The notes under the pieces are model-generated. The model had not been told where the DNA came from, did no database searches, and worked only from the letters and a program-made list of their open reading frames with translations. Of a stretch of 64,000 nucleotides of DNA, positions 35,462 through 44,616 are shown piece by piece. Source of the stretch: RBG-16-49-21 sp040768125. GTDB lineage: Bacteria; Spirochaetota; UBA4802; UBA5550. Every line of letters begins with the position of its first letter. The stretch's first letter is position 1. The stretch is taken from NCBI GenBank assembly GCA_040768125.1, contig JAXGNG010000001.1, positions 124,001 through 188,000 on the forward strand, given 5' to 3'. A program made the position numbers and the translations under genes.

Positions 35462-36298
35462 TTAAAAATTTTTTTTATTTTTTGGAAGGTAGTTGAGAGG
35501 ATTTTCTGGTTTTCCCTCATGATCTATCTGGAAATGGAGTTCCCTGTTGCCGGAGCTAATTCTGCCGATTGGCGTGCCTTCATTGAGACGTTCTCCTTCC
35601 TTGACGTCGATTTCACCGAGGTTCGCGTACACGGTGGTGTATCGCTTCATGTGACCGATGACGATATAATGACCGAAACCCCTCATGTGACCCACCTTTT
35701 TTACTATTCCCGCTGCGGATGAAAAAACCGGTGCACCAGGATTTCCGGTGATAATTATACCAATTGGTTTTACGCCATCCAGGGCATCCTGCCTGCACCG
35801 TAGTATCGTTTGAACGGGCCATTTGAATCGAGGATGGCCTGAAGGATTTTTTTCCGCTGTTTTCTTTGTGGTCGATTGGTTTGAAAAACTGCCGCTGGGG
35901 ATCACCAATCGGGCCCCGGCCTTCAATGAATTTGCATTTTTGATTTTATTCTGATTCATAATTGCGGAAATGGTAACACCATATTTTTTCGCTATCCGGG
36001 TAAGCGTGTCTCCTTTGCGGACAATATGGGTAGTTTTCACGATCTTTTTTTTGGGAGGTACTGGTGATCGTTTGATTTTCCTGGACGGAGCAACATTCCT
36101 GGAGGGAGTTTTCACGATTGCGGATCCGGAGCCACGGGAAAGCCTTTGTCGGGGGAGGAAATCTTCATATGAAGCCTGGTGGGAGAATCGATCAACTCGA
36201 TCAGTAGTATAACGTTCCGCCCCATGACCGATGCCTCCCGAGTGGGACGCGAAAAGGCACACGCCTGACACGAAAGCGGCCATGGCACACCGCGGCAT
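35462..36298 (-). CDS. LysM protein with degenerate M23 (LytM-like) domain
   Basis: About 278 residues: an N-terminal signal segment, a basic Lys/Pro-rich linker, one LysM domain (HIVRKGDTLTRIAKKYGVT, then LKAGARLVIP), and a C-terminal M23-like domain. The domain has lost zinc ligands: PIGIIITG where active enzymes have HxGxD, VYANL for YAHL, and ELHFQI for HLHFEI. It is therefore probably not a peptidase but an NlpD/EnvC-like activator or structural cell-wall factor. The start is uncertain; ATG 36325 is an alternative, and a TTG lies at 36367. Confidence 0.75.
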   Translation of the reverse strand: MPRCAMAAFVSGVCLFASHSGGIGHGAERYTTDRVDRFSHQASYEDFLPRQRLSRGSGSAIVKTPSRNVAPSRKIKRSPVPPKKKIVKTTHIVRKGDTLTRIAKKYGVTISAIMNQNKIKNANSLKAGARLVIPSGSFSNQSTTKKTAEKNPSGHPRFKWPVQTILRCRQDALDGVKPIGIIITGNPGAPVFSSAAGIVKKVGHMRGFGHYIVIGHMKRYTTVYANLGEIDVKEGERLNEGTPIGRISSGNRELHFQIDHEGKPENPLNYLPKNKKNF

Positions 36299-36472
36299 AA
36301 CATCCCTGTTGATCACGGCAAACATCCTTTTTTCCGTAACTGCCCCGGAAGGGCAGTTTGGGCCCAATGTTAATTTTCGGCATATAAACGGGGAAAATTT
36401 AGCATTTTTTTATTAGGCGTTTTTGGAAGTAGTACGGTAAAAAAAGTGCACTATTTGTATCGGTGTAATTCG

Positions 36473-36889
36473 TCATAGGGTTGTTCCCGCCGCCGTCATG
36501 GTGAGTTTGCCATGACGCACATGTTTGACCGAGAGAAGCTTGTCCGAGATTGTACGTACGTCTTTGGCGGGCCCACGGAGAATGAGCACTTCCAGGCAGT
36601 TGTGTTCGTCAAGATGTATGTGCGTGGCAGAGATGATGGTCCGGTGGTGGTGATGCTGAATGTCGTTCAGCTTGTCAGAAAGCTCCCTCGATTCGTGGCT
36701 GTAGACCAGGGTAAGGGTTCCGATGGTTTCTGTTCTGGGATTTTCGATTTCCTCGGTGACGAGCCGATCACGAATAAGATCGCGAATGGCTTCAGACCTG
36801 TTGACGTATCCCTTCCGGGCGATCAGCGAATCGAAGTGCTTGAGAAGATTCTGTTCGATTGAAACTCCAAACCTGATTATTTTATTCAT
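36473..36889 (-). CDS. nikR: Nickel-responsive regulator NikR
   Basis: A 138-residue NikR, a ribbon-helix-helix repressor with an ACT-like nickel-binding domain. The N-terminal MNKIIRFGVSIEQNLLKHFD and the RSEAIRDLIRDRL helix give the DNA-binding part. The metal site is visible as the histidine-rich HHHHRTI segment, HIHLDEHNC with two His, and the Cys of that segment. ATG at 36889 has GAGG six bases upstream. No nickel transporter gene is adjacent, so its target lies elsewhere. Assignment is good. Confidence 0.88.
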   Translation of the reverse strand: MNKIIRFGVSIEQNLLKHFDSLIARKGYVNRSEAIRDLIRDRLVTEEIENPRTETIGTLTLVYSHESRELSDKLNDIQHHHHRTIISATHIHLDEHNCLEVLILRGPAKDVRTISDKLLSVKHVRHGKLTMTAAGTTL

Positions 36890-36973
36890 ATCCAACCTCA
36901 CGATCCGGCAACTGTATATTTCTTTGTGACAGGAACTCCCCTGGAACGATTGCAATAAAAGCGGATTGCGCAA

Positions 36974-37161
36974 TGGTAAAATATTTGAAATACCTATGGC
37001 GACGGTATTAATTCATTGACACACGGTGAAAAGACAGTGTATGTTCAGCTAGGATAATATTTCAAATAATTTTTACGCCTGCGAGTCATTCGGCGCGCAT
37101 AAGTTGCATGCTGGAGTGGCAAATCGCAGTAATAAACTGATGAGATGAATTGGGAGCCGAC
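36974..37161. promoter_or_regulatory. Region between nikR and purA with two 11-base quasi-palindromes
   Basis: TATTTGAAATA (36982-36992) and TATTTCAAATA (37058-37068) are reverse complements of each other and each nearly palindromic. They flank a TTGACA at 37016-37021 that has a TATGTT 18 bases later (37040-37045) reading toward purA. They may be operators. I see no GTATGA-type NikR operator. Confidence 0.4.
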
Positions 37162-38430
37162 ATGGGCTGCAAGGTAGTGATAGGGACACAGTGGGGCGAT
37201 GAGGGCAAGGCCAAAATGATCGATTATTATACTCGGTCAAGCGATATTATTGTAAGATACCAGGGGGGGGCTAATGCCGGCCATACCGTTGTGGTGAAAG
37301 GGAAAAAATTCATCTTTCATCTCGTTCCTTCCGGAATACTTCATCCCCAGAAAATCTGTGTCATTGGCAATGGTGTCGTCCTTGATCCGCTACAGCTGAT
37401 CAGTGAGCTCGAATCCCTTGAAAAGCAGGGTTTCAACATTGCCAACAGGATACTTATTTCGGATGCGGCGCATCTGATACTGCCTTACCACAAGGCCCTG
37501 GATGAGGCGATGGAAGAGTCTCGATCGGAAAAAATCGGAACCACGGTACGCGGGATCGGGCCAAGCTATTCAGACAAATGCCTCAGGATCGGCATACGGG
37601 CGGGGGATATCTTCGATACCCGTCTTCTCAAGGAAAAAATAACCCTGGCCCTGAACGTGAAGAATCCCCAGCTGGGCAGAATTTACAAGAAGGGAACGTT
37701 TACCGAGAATGACATCATGACGATCATGAAGCGATTCAGAAAAACATGCGGTGATATGATCACCAATACCCAGCATTATCTTCATGAATCGCTTGCAAAA
37801 GGCAAGAGGATCCTTCTGGAGGGCGCGCAGGGGTTTGCCCTTGACATTGACCATGGAACGTATCCTTACGTTACTTCATCGAATCCAACGATCGGGGGCG
37901 CCCTCATGGGAACGGGACTGAACGCCTTCGATATCAATGAGGTGATCGGCATAACAAAGGCGTATGTAACACGGGTCGGCGAGGGTCCCTTTCCCACGGA
38001 GGCCCCTGCGAACATAAGCGAAAGAATGAGGGTTAACGGTGGTGAGTTCGGATCAACCACGGGGCGACCGCGTCGATGCGGTTGGTTTGATGTTCCACTT
38101 GTCAGGCAGACGGCACGTATCAATGGGCTCACGAGCATCGCCCTTACCAAGCTGGACGTGTTGAGCGGGTTTAAGAAAATCAGGGTAGCGGTGGATTACA
38201 AAATAAAAGGCAAGAGCATCAATTTCTTCCCCGCCTCGGACCTGGGCAGAGTGGAACCGGTTTACAGGGATTTTAACGGGTGGGACGAAAATATCGCCCG
38301 CTGCAAGACAAGAAGTGATTTACCGAAGAATGCCCGAGCATACCTGGATTTCTTGGAATCCGCGTCGGGAGTGAAGATTTCTATCGTCTCGGTCGGTCCC
38401 GACCGACACAGTACCTTCAGAAATCGATAG
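37162..38430 (+). CDS. purA: Adenylosuccinate synthetase
   Basis: A 422-residue PurA, which makes adenylosuccinate from IMP, aspartate and GTP. Seen: the P-loop region VIGTQWGDEGKAK (Ala where most enzymes have GKGK), the YQGGANAGHTVVV segment, TTVRGIGPSYSDK, LEGAQGFALDIDHGTYPYVT, and the C-terminal IVSVGPDRHSTF. ATG at 37162 follows GGGAG. Length is normal. The Ala-for-Gly change also occurs, as I recall, in Leptospira enzymes, but I could not check this. Confidence 0.95.
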   Translation: MGCKVVIGTQWGDEGKAKMIDYYTRSSDIIVRYQGGANAGHTVVVKGKKFIFHLVPSGILHPQKICVIGNGVVLDPLQLISELESLEKQGFNIANRILISDAAHLILPYHKALDEAMEESRSEKIGTTVRGIGPSYSDKCLRIGIRAGDIFDTRLLKEKITLALNVKNPQLGRIYKKGTFTENDIMTIMKRFRKTCGDMITNTQHYLHESLAKGKRILLEGAQGFALDIDHGTYPYVTSSNPTIGGALMGTGLNAFDINEVIGITKAYVTRVGEGPFPTEAPANISERMRVNGGEFGSTTGRPRRCGWFDVPLVRQTARINGLTSIALTKLDVLSGFKKIRVAVDYKIKGKSINFFPASDLGRVEPVYRDFNGWDENIARCKTRSDLPKNARAYLDFLESASGVKISIVSVGPDRHSTFRNR

Positions 38431-38529
38431 TCCATCTGAACCGCTGAGATAGAACCAGCCGATAAGACTTGCTGGCGAGGCATGCATGAGATCCGTACCT
38501 GATTTTTTATTGGTCCCGGATATTTTTTA

Positions 38530-38558
38530 TTGACAGTAATGGGCCGTTTCAGTATCAG
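38530..38558 (+). promoter_or_regulatory. Promoter of the tRNA pair
   Basis: TTGACA (38530-38535) and TATCAG (38553-38558) with 17 bases between, 15 bases before the tRNA-Lys 5' end. The -35 is perfect and four of six -10 bases match. Confidence 0.6.
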
Positions 38559-38573
38559 GTATTTTACCCTTTT

Positions 38574-38646
38574 GAGACGCTAGCTCAGTCGGTAGAGCAA
38601 CTGCCTTTTAAGCAGTGGGTCCCGAGTTCGATTCTCGGGCGTCTCA
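38574..38646 (+). tRNA. trnK: tRNA-Lys(TTT)
   Basis: A 73-base tRNA with acceptor strands GAGACGC/GCGTCTC, D arm GCTC...GAGC, anticodon loop CTTTTAA giving TTT, and T arm CCGAG-TTCGATT-CTCGG. All stems pair. The CCA end is not encoded. It lies 15 bases before tRNA-Glu on the same strand. Confidence 0.97.
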
Positions 38647-38661
38647 AAATTTTTTTTATCT

Positions 38662-38734
<73 letters not shown>

Positions 38735-38735
38735 C

Positions 38736-38775
38736 ATAGAAGAGGGTGACCCTGACAGGGGCCACCCTCTTCTAT
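38736..38775 (+). terminator. Hairpin terminator after tRNA-Glu
   Basis: ATAGAAGAGGGTG (38736-38748) and CACCCTCTTCTAT (38763-38775) form a 13-base perfect stem directly after the tRNA. The following T run is short (TT), so the terminator may be weak or act in processing. Confidence 0.75.
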
Positions 38776-38904
38776 TTAGCTGGGAAGCGATATATATCCT
38801 TGACATACAGCGGGAAAGAATAGTATTTTTAGTTGCGTGAGGGAAGACCATCAGGACCGACAGAAAAAAGGATTTTCCCGAACTTGTAAAGTGGTTGCAG
38901 AAAC

Positions 38905-39771
38905 ATGAGAAAACTTTCACGAAATGATCCCTGCTGGTGTGGCAGCGGCAAGAAATATAAAAAGTGCCATCTCGAATCAGACAATGCAAAGGGCATAGGA
39001 TTGGATGCGCATATCAAACCTCCCCCGGGCGTGGTCATTAAAACAGATGACCAGGTTGAGGGTATTCGGAAAAGCAGCAGGCTCACCAAGGAAACCCTCG
39101 ATATGGTCGCCGAACGCGTGAGGCCCGGTGTGAGGACTGAACAGATTGACGAATGGGTTCATGATTTCATCGTCAGCCGTGGTGGCGTGCCTGCGCCGTT
39201 GCATTACAACGGTTTTCCGAAGAGCGTGTGTGTCTCTCTCAACAATGTTATTTGCCATGGGATTCCCGATCGCACGGTAATACGCGAGGGGGATATTCTT
39301 AACGTGGACGTCACAACGATTCTGGACGGATATTACGGTGACGCGGGCAGGATGTTTGTGATGGAAGGAGCGTCAGAAGATGCGCGGCGACTTGTGCGCG
39401 TGGCAAAGGAGTGCCTGTTCAGGGGAATCGAGAAGGTAATGCCATACAGGGATATTGGTGAGATCGGATATGCGGTGGAACGACTCGCGAACGAGCATGG
39501 ATATTCTGTGGTGAGGGACTACGGGGGGCATGGAATTGGCCTGAAGTTTCATGAGGAGCCACATGTCCATCACTACGGAAGCGCCAGGAGGGGTATCATG
39601 ATGCTTCCCAATATGGTCTTTACCATTGAACCGATGATAAACCAGGGAAGACATGAAACCAGGCTTATGCCAGATGCGTGGACTGCCGTGACCGTTGACG
39701 GGAAGCTCTCGGCACAGTGGGAGCATACCGTGAGGGTGACGGAGAGCGGAGTGGAAATACTCACCGATTGA
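38905..39771 (+). CDS. map: Methionine aminopeptidase with N-terminal SEC-C motif
   Basis: A 288-residue type I methionine aminopeptidase that removes the initiator methionine. The first 25 residues hold a SEC-C zinc motif, RNDPCWCGSGKKYKKCH, as found at the end of SecA and in some MAPs. The catalytic domain has the two Asp ligands of the LNVDVTTILDGYYGDAGRM segment, a His in GGHGIGLKFHEEP, and Glu in FTIEPM and EHTV. Complete. The next gene starts eight bases later. Confidence 0.94.
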   Translation: MRKLSRNDPCWCGSGKKYKKCHLESDNAKGIGLDAHIKPPPGVVIKTDDQVEGIRKSSRLTKETLDMVAERVRPGVRTEQIDEWVHDFIVSRGGVPAPLHYNGFPKSVCVSLNNVICHGIPDRTVIREGDILNVDVTTILDGYYGDAGRMFVMEGASEDARRLVRVAKECLFRGIEKVMPYRDIGEIGYAVERLANEHGYSVVRDYGGHGIGLKFHEEPHVHHYGSARRGIMMLPNMVFTIEPMINQGRHETRLMPDAWTAVTVDGKLSAQWEHTVRVTESGVEILTD

Positions 39772-39779
39772 GGCGGCGA

Positions 39780-40286
39780 ATGAAGGATTTTTTCATCATA
39801 GAACCTGAAAGACTGGACGAAAACGTATTCGCGCTTCTTGGATCAGACTGGATGCTTATCACCGCGGGTGATATGGACTCATACAATACCATGACCGCCT
39901 CATGGGGAGGTATGGGTGTGCTGTGGCACCGAAATGTATGTTACATCGTGGTGCGGCCCCAACGTCACACCTTTTCCTACCTTGAAAAGAATGATTATTT
40001 TACGCTGTCGTTTTTTCACGAAAAGTACAGGGATGTGCTCAAGTTCTGCGGTGCAAGATCGGGTCGTGACGTGAGCAAGGCGGCCGAGGCGGGCATCACG
40101 CCGATTACGACAGCCCACGGTGCGGTATTTTTTTCAGAAGCGCGTCTTGTCATCGAGTGCCGGAAAATATATTACCAGGATCTCGAGCCAAAGAATTTTA
40201 TCGATCCAACAATCGAGGAGAACTATCCGCAGAAGGATTACCATCGTATGTACGTGGGTGAGATCGTAACGATGATGATACGATAA
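39780..40286 (+). CDS. Flavin reductase-like protein
   Basis: A 168-residue protein of the flavin reductase-like, FMN-binding split-barrel family. Features include the N-terminal region with MLITAGDMDSYNTMTASWGGMGVLWHRN and YIVVRPQRHTFSYLEKNDYFTLSFF, the usual spacing for this fold. Such proteins reduce free flavin or belong to two-component oxygenases; no partner is adjacent. ATG 39780 lies just after map. The partner and substrate are unknown. Confidence 0.78.
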   Translation: MKDFFIIEPERLDENVFALLGSDWMLITAGDMDSYNTMTASWGGMGVLWHRNVCYIVVRPQRHTFSYLEKNDYFTLSFFHEKYRDVLKFCGARSGRDVSKAAEAGITPITTAHGAVFFSEARLVIECRKIYYQDLEPKNFIDPTIEENYPQKDYHRMYVGEIVTMMIR

Positions 40287-40313
40287 TACCCCTCGCGGCC
40301 TCGCCCACTAATC

Positions 40314-41729
40314 ATGAAACACCATACTTTTGAAGACGCCCTCATATTCGAAGAGAGTACTAATTACCGGCGAGATCTCGGCGTACTCGAGGCCGTTTCA
40401 ATCGTGGTGGGACGAATAATCGGTTCCGGGATATTCAGAACTCCCGGGCCCATAATGGCCCTTGTATCATGCACTTCCCTTTTCGGTCTGGTCTGGATAA
40501 TCGCCGGGGTGGTGACCGTGTTCCATGCAGTATGCTACGCGGAACTGGTTGCGATGATGCCCCGCTCCGGAGGGCCCTATGTCTATATCAAGTCTGCCTA
40601 CGGACCAATATGGGCTTTCCTTCGGGGCTGGGCGATGTTTTTTGTATCGGAGACAGGGGCGATTGCGGCCGTGTCCCTGGTTTTCGCAGAGTACTTTAAT
40701 GAAATCTGGAAGATATTTTTTCATGCTCCCCTGAGCCATGTCATGGAAATTGTGATCGCGCTGGCGATCATATGGATTCTTACCGCGATCAACCTCTTCG
40801 GGGCTTTTCTCAGCGGTGTGTTCCAGAATCTTTTTAGTGTAATAAAAATTATTGCCATCGGTGTCATAATCGGCGTTTCATTTACCGCACCGGGGAATGC
40901 GGCAAATTTCCTGAATCCCTTCCTTCCGGAGAGTTTCTCATGGTCATCGGTTCTCGCGGTGGGCGCTGCACTCCGGCTTGCTTTTTTTGCATTCAGCGGC
41001 TGGGAAGGCGCGACCTACATTGCCGAGGAGGTAAGAAATCCCCGGCGCAACCTGCCCCTTTCCCTTTTTCTGGGCATCGCGGGTGTCATGGTGCTCTATC
41101 TTGGAACGAATTCCGCCTATCTCTATCAACTTCCCGTGGTGAGGATATCCGAATCGCAGGGGATCGCCGCCGAGGCAATGAAGGCGGCCATCGGAGGGGC
41201 CGGGGGCATCCTCATCTCGATCGCGGTGATGCTCTCTACCTTCGGCAACGTGAGTACACAGATACTCGTAAAAGCGCGTTCCTGGCAGGCCATGGCACGG
41301 GACGGGCTGTTTTTCAATGGGCTTGATCGCCTCCATGAACGGTATAAAACCCCGAACAGGGCCCTGGTCGCCCAGGCACTCTGGGCCTCGGCGTTACTGG
41401 CGATGCTTGCGGGCGTCTATGTCATCCTTGATATTCCTTCGGGACGATCCTACGAAACAATTATTGCGTACTTTTCTGCGACCGGGGCGATATTCAATAT
41501 TTTGACCATATACTCAATTTTTATTTTTCGGAAGCGATATCCCGATGCGCCTCGCCCTTATCGTGCCTGGCTCTATCCGACCAGCATCGTGATAGTACTG
41601 CTGTTGCTGGTCGCCTACTTGCTCGTTACCCTGATCACGGCGTTTCTTCCATCCCTCGCGGGGCTTCTGCTCACCATGACCGGACTGATCTATTATTACA
41701 GAAAAAGGGGGAAACACTATAAATCCTGA
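40314..41729 (+). CDS. APC-family amino acid permease
   Basis: A 471-residue permease with about twelve membrane segments, of the amino acid-polyamine-organocation superfamily. The first segment carries the GRIIGSGIFRTPG substrate-binding loop, and CYAELVAMMPRSGGPYVYIK is the typical second motif. Substrate is not predictable; relatives move neutral or cationic amino acids. ATG 40314 opens the frame 27 bases after the flavin-reductase-like gene. Complete. Confidence 0.88.
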   Translation: MKHHTFEDALIFEESTNYRRDLGVLEAVSIVVGRIIGSGIFRTPGPIMALVSCTSLFGLVWIIAGVVTVFHAVCYAELVAMMPRSGGPYVYIKSAYGPIWAFLRGWAMFFVSETGAIAAVSLVFAEYFNEIWKIFFHAPLSHVMEIVIALAIIWILTAINLFGAFLSGVFQNLFSVIKIIAIGVIIGVSFTAPGNAANFLNPFLPESFSWSSVLAVGAALRLAFFAFSGWEGATYIAEEVRNPRRNLPLSLFLGIAGVMVLYLGTNSAYLYQLPVVRISESQGIAAEAMKAAIGGAGGILISIAVMLSTFGNVSTQILVKARSWQAMARDGLFFNGLDRLHERYKTPNRALVAQALWASALLAMLAGVYVILDIPSGRSYETIIAYFSATGAIFNILTIYSIFIFRKRYPDAPRPYRAWLYPTSIVIVLLLLVAYLLVTLITAFLPSLAGLLLTMTGLIYYYRKRGKHYKS

Positions 41730-41770
41730 CCGCGAGGATCAATCAATTGGCGGAACAACGGGCTGGTGAA

Positions 41771-42535
41771 TTATAAGATGAAAGGAATCAGGGCCCTGCG
41801 ATTTTTTGGATAGTCGGGAAATGTCTCGCTGTACCAGCGATGGTGAGCCAGCGCACGGGGACCCAGGTTGGCGATAGTCCAGACCAGGAAAAAAACGCCC
41901 GCGGGAGACCAGGTGGCAATTGACCAGCCAGCCCAGGTGATCATCTCACCAAAATAATTGGGACATGAGATGAGCTCGTAGAGGCCACCCCTCGGTATCA
42001 TGTAGCCGCTCTCCCCTGGTTTTCGCAGCGCGCTGAGCCTGTAATCGGAATATTTATTGATGATATACCCGGTGATGAAAACAAGGGCCCCGATGATGAA
42101 TCTGGGGTCTTGTAGCCATGCAGCATTATAGAATGAATCCGGGGCAAGTGAGAAGAGCCATCTTCCCTGGATATAGGTGTTGACGAAATTAAAAAGGAGG
42201 GCGAGAAGTACGGTTATGAGAGGCGCCCTTTTGTTTACACTCAGAGAGAATGGATAAATGAACGCACGATGGGCATAATGGCTCTGCCACATGATCAGGA
42301 GGACGAGGGTTGCCGCGGTCGCGGGCCGGCTGCTGGAAAAAAAGTAAAAGAACATCATGAGTGATGCCGGCGCCTCCTGGACAATCCAGGCGATTCGATT
42401 GTTAACAAAGGGGCCCCATCCCGCCGTGGCGTGGCGCCCGTAGGGCGCATCAATGAAAACAAGGATAAGAAAAGTAATCACGGCCAGGGCGAGAAAGGAA
42501 AGGTAAATGATAACGTATACCTGTAATTCACTCAT
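41771..42535 (-). CDS. Steroid 5-alpha-reductase-like membrane protein
   Basis: A 254-residue membrane protein with six to seven segments. Its C-terminal half matches the 3-oxo-5-alpha-steroid 4-dehydrogenase family: GLYELISCPNYFGEMITWAG, then ANLGPRALAHHRWYSETFPDYPK. In eukaryotes the family reduces enone double bonds in steroids or polyprenols. Bacterial relatives probably act on a membrane lipid, but the substrate is not known. ATG 42535 has AGGG at good spacing. It is convergent with the permease gene. Confidence 0.82.
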   Translation of the reverse strand: MSELQVYVIIYLSFLALAVITFLILVFIDAPYGRHATAGWGPFVNNRIAWIVQEAPASLMMFFYFFSSSRPATAATLVLLIMWQSHYAHRAFIYPFSLSVNKRAPLITVLLALLFNFVNTYIQGRWLFSLAPDSFYNAAWLQDPRFIIGALVFITGYIINKYSDYRLSALRKPGESGYMIPRGGLYELISCPNYFGEMITWAGWSIATWSPAGVFFLVWTIANLGPRALAHHRWYSETFPDYPKNRRALIPFIL

Positions 42536-42693
42536 GACAATCCCTTGTGGTATAGTAGCTGTCAAAGAAGATCAATGAATAATCTTTCTGTCAAGCATTC
42601 TAAGGTTATACTTTCCGAATGGGGTTGCAAATATTGCTTGTGAGCGGACTGATTGCCAGGATTCGACAATATACAATAGGCATGTGAGGTTGC

Positions 42694-44574
42694 ATGAAAA
42701 AGTTTTTTGTTATCATTCTTTCGGGGGCATTTTTTCTTTCCTGCGCTCAGAAAGGGTATGAAGATCTTAGAGTGGTTCCCGTTCCTGAGAGTATGACCAT
42801 CTCACCCGGGAACGATTCGTTTATTGTGCTCAGAGTTGAAATTCCCCGGAATGGTCACATATACGGCAATCCAAAGGGCCCGGGAACGGGAAAACCTACG
42901 GAGATATTCGTACAACCGGTCCCGGGAATAACGACCGGTCCACCCAGGTTCCTGGAACCGAAAAAATTCTACTTTCCCGGCGAAAAGGAACATACCTGGG
43001 GATACGAACATGAAACCAGGATTTACCTGCCCTTACATGTCGAGACCATGGCGACTCCCGGCATGCGTTCAATGGAAATTACCTTTGATTCTCTTCTCTG
43101 CGCGGATGGACGCGGGGGAGGAGGCGCCATGTGTCTTCCCGAGATTCGGCGTATGGCATATCCGGTAAGGATAAGCCCACGGGGAGGGAGTGTAACGCGT
43201 CATGATCCCGCGCACGTTGCTGAATTCATGGAAACAATCCAGGGAGGGGCTAATGATCATCGCGAAGAAAATGGCAATGCAATCATCCTGGATGGTGATC
43301 GGGCGGAGGATGATATAAAGGTTCTTTCTCGCATGACATTTGCACCCCGTTATTTTGATTCAGGCATCACGGGACTCATCCAGGCGATATTGTTCGGTAT
43401 TATGGCGGGATTAATACTCAATGTTATGCCCTGTGTGCTGCCCGTGGTAAGCTTGAAAATATTGGGATTTGTGCGCAATTCCGGTGAGAGCAGGAAGGCA
43501 CTGTTCTTTCAGGGCCTTTCTTTCTCTCTCGGAATTCTTGCCAGCTTCGGTGTACTTGCCGTACTGGCGGCATATTTCGGTTATGCATGGGGGGGGCTTT
43601 TTCAGCAGGAGGTATTTATTGTGGGGATGGCAGGCCTTGTGTTTGCCTTTGCCCTTTCGCTTCTCGGGGTGTTTACCATCAACCCGCCATCCTTCGCGGG
43701 ACGCTTTTCGGGCGACAAGAGCAACCGCTACACTGATGCGTTTGTCAAGGGATTGCTGGCGACACTCCTGGCCACGCCCTGCAGCGGTCCTTTCCTCGGC
43801 GGCACCCTCGCATGGGCGCTCACCCAGTCACCGGCGATAATTGCCGCGGTTTTCATGTCGATTGGCGCGGGAATGGCGCTTCCTTATCTGGTCCTCACGA
43901 CCAATCCCGCGTTCATGAAGTGGGTGCCACGTCCAGGTGAGTGGACCAGGACGTTCGAGTCGATAATGGGGTTGCTTCTTGTCTTTACTACGATTTATCT
44001 ACTTGGCCTTCTCGAACCGGACAGGGTAATGCCCTCGGTGACCCTTCTTGGTTTTATTGCGATGGGCCTGTGGCAATATGGCGAATACGGAGCTATTCAT
44101 CGAAGCCGTTTATCACGAGTGCTATCGGTCATTATGCTCGTTGTCATAGTCTCCGCCGGATATTGTATCTCCTTCAGATTTTTGTATGAGAAATCCCCGC
44201 AGGCTGAGATAGAAAGAAGTGATTTCAGCATACGCCGTATGGTTGCGAACAGGGATGACGCGAAGATTTCGGTAATCAATTTTACCGCCGAGTGGTGCCC
44301 GAACTGCAAGCTGGTTGAAAGCGTGACACTTGGCAGGGATACGGTGGTGGAAGTCCTGGACGAGGGAAACGTTGACTACATGGTTGCGGATATAACAACG
44401 AGCAATCCGGCCGCAGAACGCCTTATGGAGCTGTTCGGGAGCAGGTCCATTCCCCTCCTCGCGGTGGTGCCGCCGGGAAAAGGCTTCAAAGAGCCGATCA
44501 TCCTGCGGGACATCTATTCACCCGATGAGGTGGTACGAGCCCTGGCCGAGGCAGAGAAGCATATCACGAGGTGA
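42694..44574 (+). CDS. dsbD: DsbD-like thiol-disulfide interchange protein
   Basis: A 626-residue protein with the three DsbD parts: a periplasmic alpha-like domain with a Cys pair (CADGRGGGGAMC), a membrane domain with catalytic Cys in NVMPCVLPVVSLKI and ATPCSGPFLGG, and a C-terminal thioredoxin domain with WCPNC. It passes electrons from cytoplasmic thioredoxin to periplasmic proteins. The N-terminus has a lipoprotein-like signal with FLSC rather than a normal signal peptide. Convergent with the next gene. Confidence 0.9.
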   Translation: MKKFFVIILSGAFFLSCAQKGYEDLRVVPVPESMTISPGNDSFIVLRVEIPRNGHIYGNPKGPGTGKPTEIFVQPVPGITTGPPRFLEPKKFYFPGEKEHTWGYEHETRIYLPLHVETMATPGMRSMEITFDSLLCADGRGGGGAMCLPEIRRMAYPVRISPRGGSVTRHDPAHVAEFMETIQGGANDHREENGNAIILDGDRAEDDIKVLSRMTFAPRYFDSGITGLIQAILFGIMAGLILNVMPCVLPVVSLKILGFVRNSGESRKALFFQGLSFSLGILASFGVLAVLAAYFGYAWGGLFQQEVFIVGMAGLVFAFALSLLGVFTINPPSFAGRFSGDKSNRYTDAFVKGLLATLLATPCSGPFLGGTLAWALTQSPAIIAAVFMSIGAGMALPYLVLTTNPAFMKWVPRPGEWTRTFESIMGLLLVFTTIYLLGLLEPDRVMPSVTLLGFIAMGLWQYGEYGAIHRSRLSRVLSVIMLVVIVSAGYCISFRFLYEKSPQAEIERSDFSIRRMVANRDDAKISVINFTAEWCPNCKLVESVTLGRDTVVEVLDEGNVDYMVADITTSNPAAERLMELFGSRSIPLLAVVPPGKGFKEPIILRDIYSPDEVVRALAEAEKHITR

Positions 44575-44616
44575 AATTGATACCGGGTGGCGATGTTCCG
44601 AGTAGACGCGTATGGG

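Noticed and set aside
36974..37161. Classical NikR operator
   Set aside because: No GTATGA and TCATAC half-sites at the expected spacing were found; the TATTTSAAATA pair is different.
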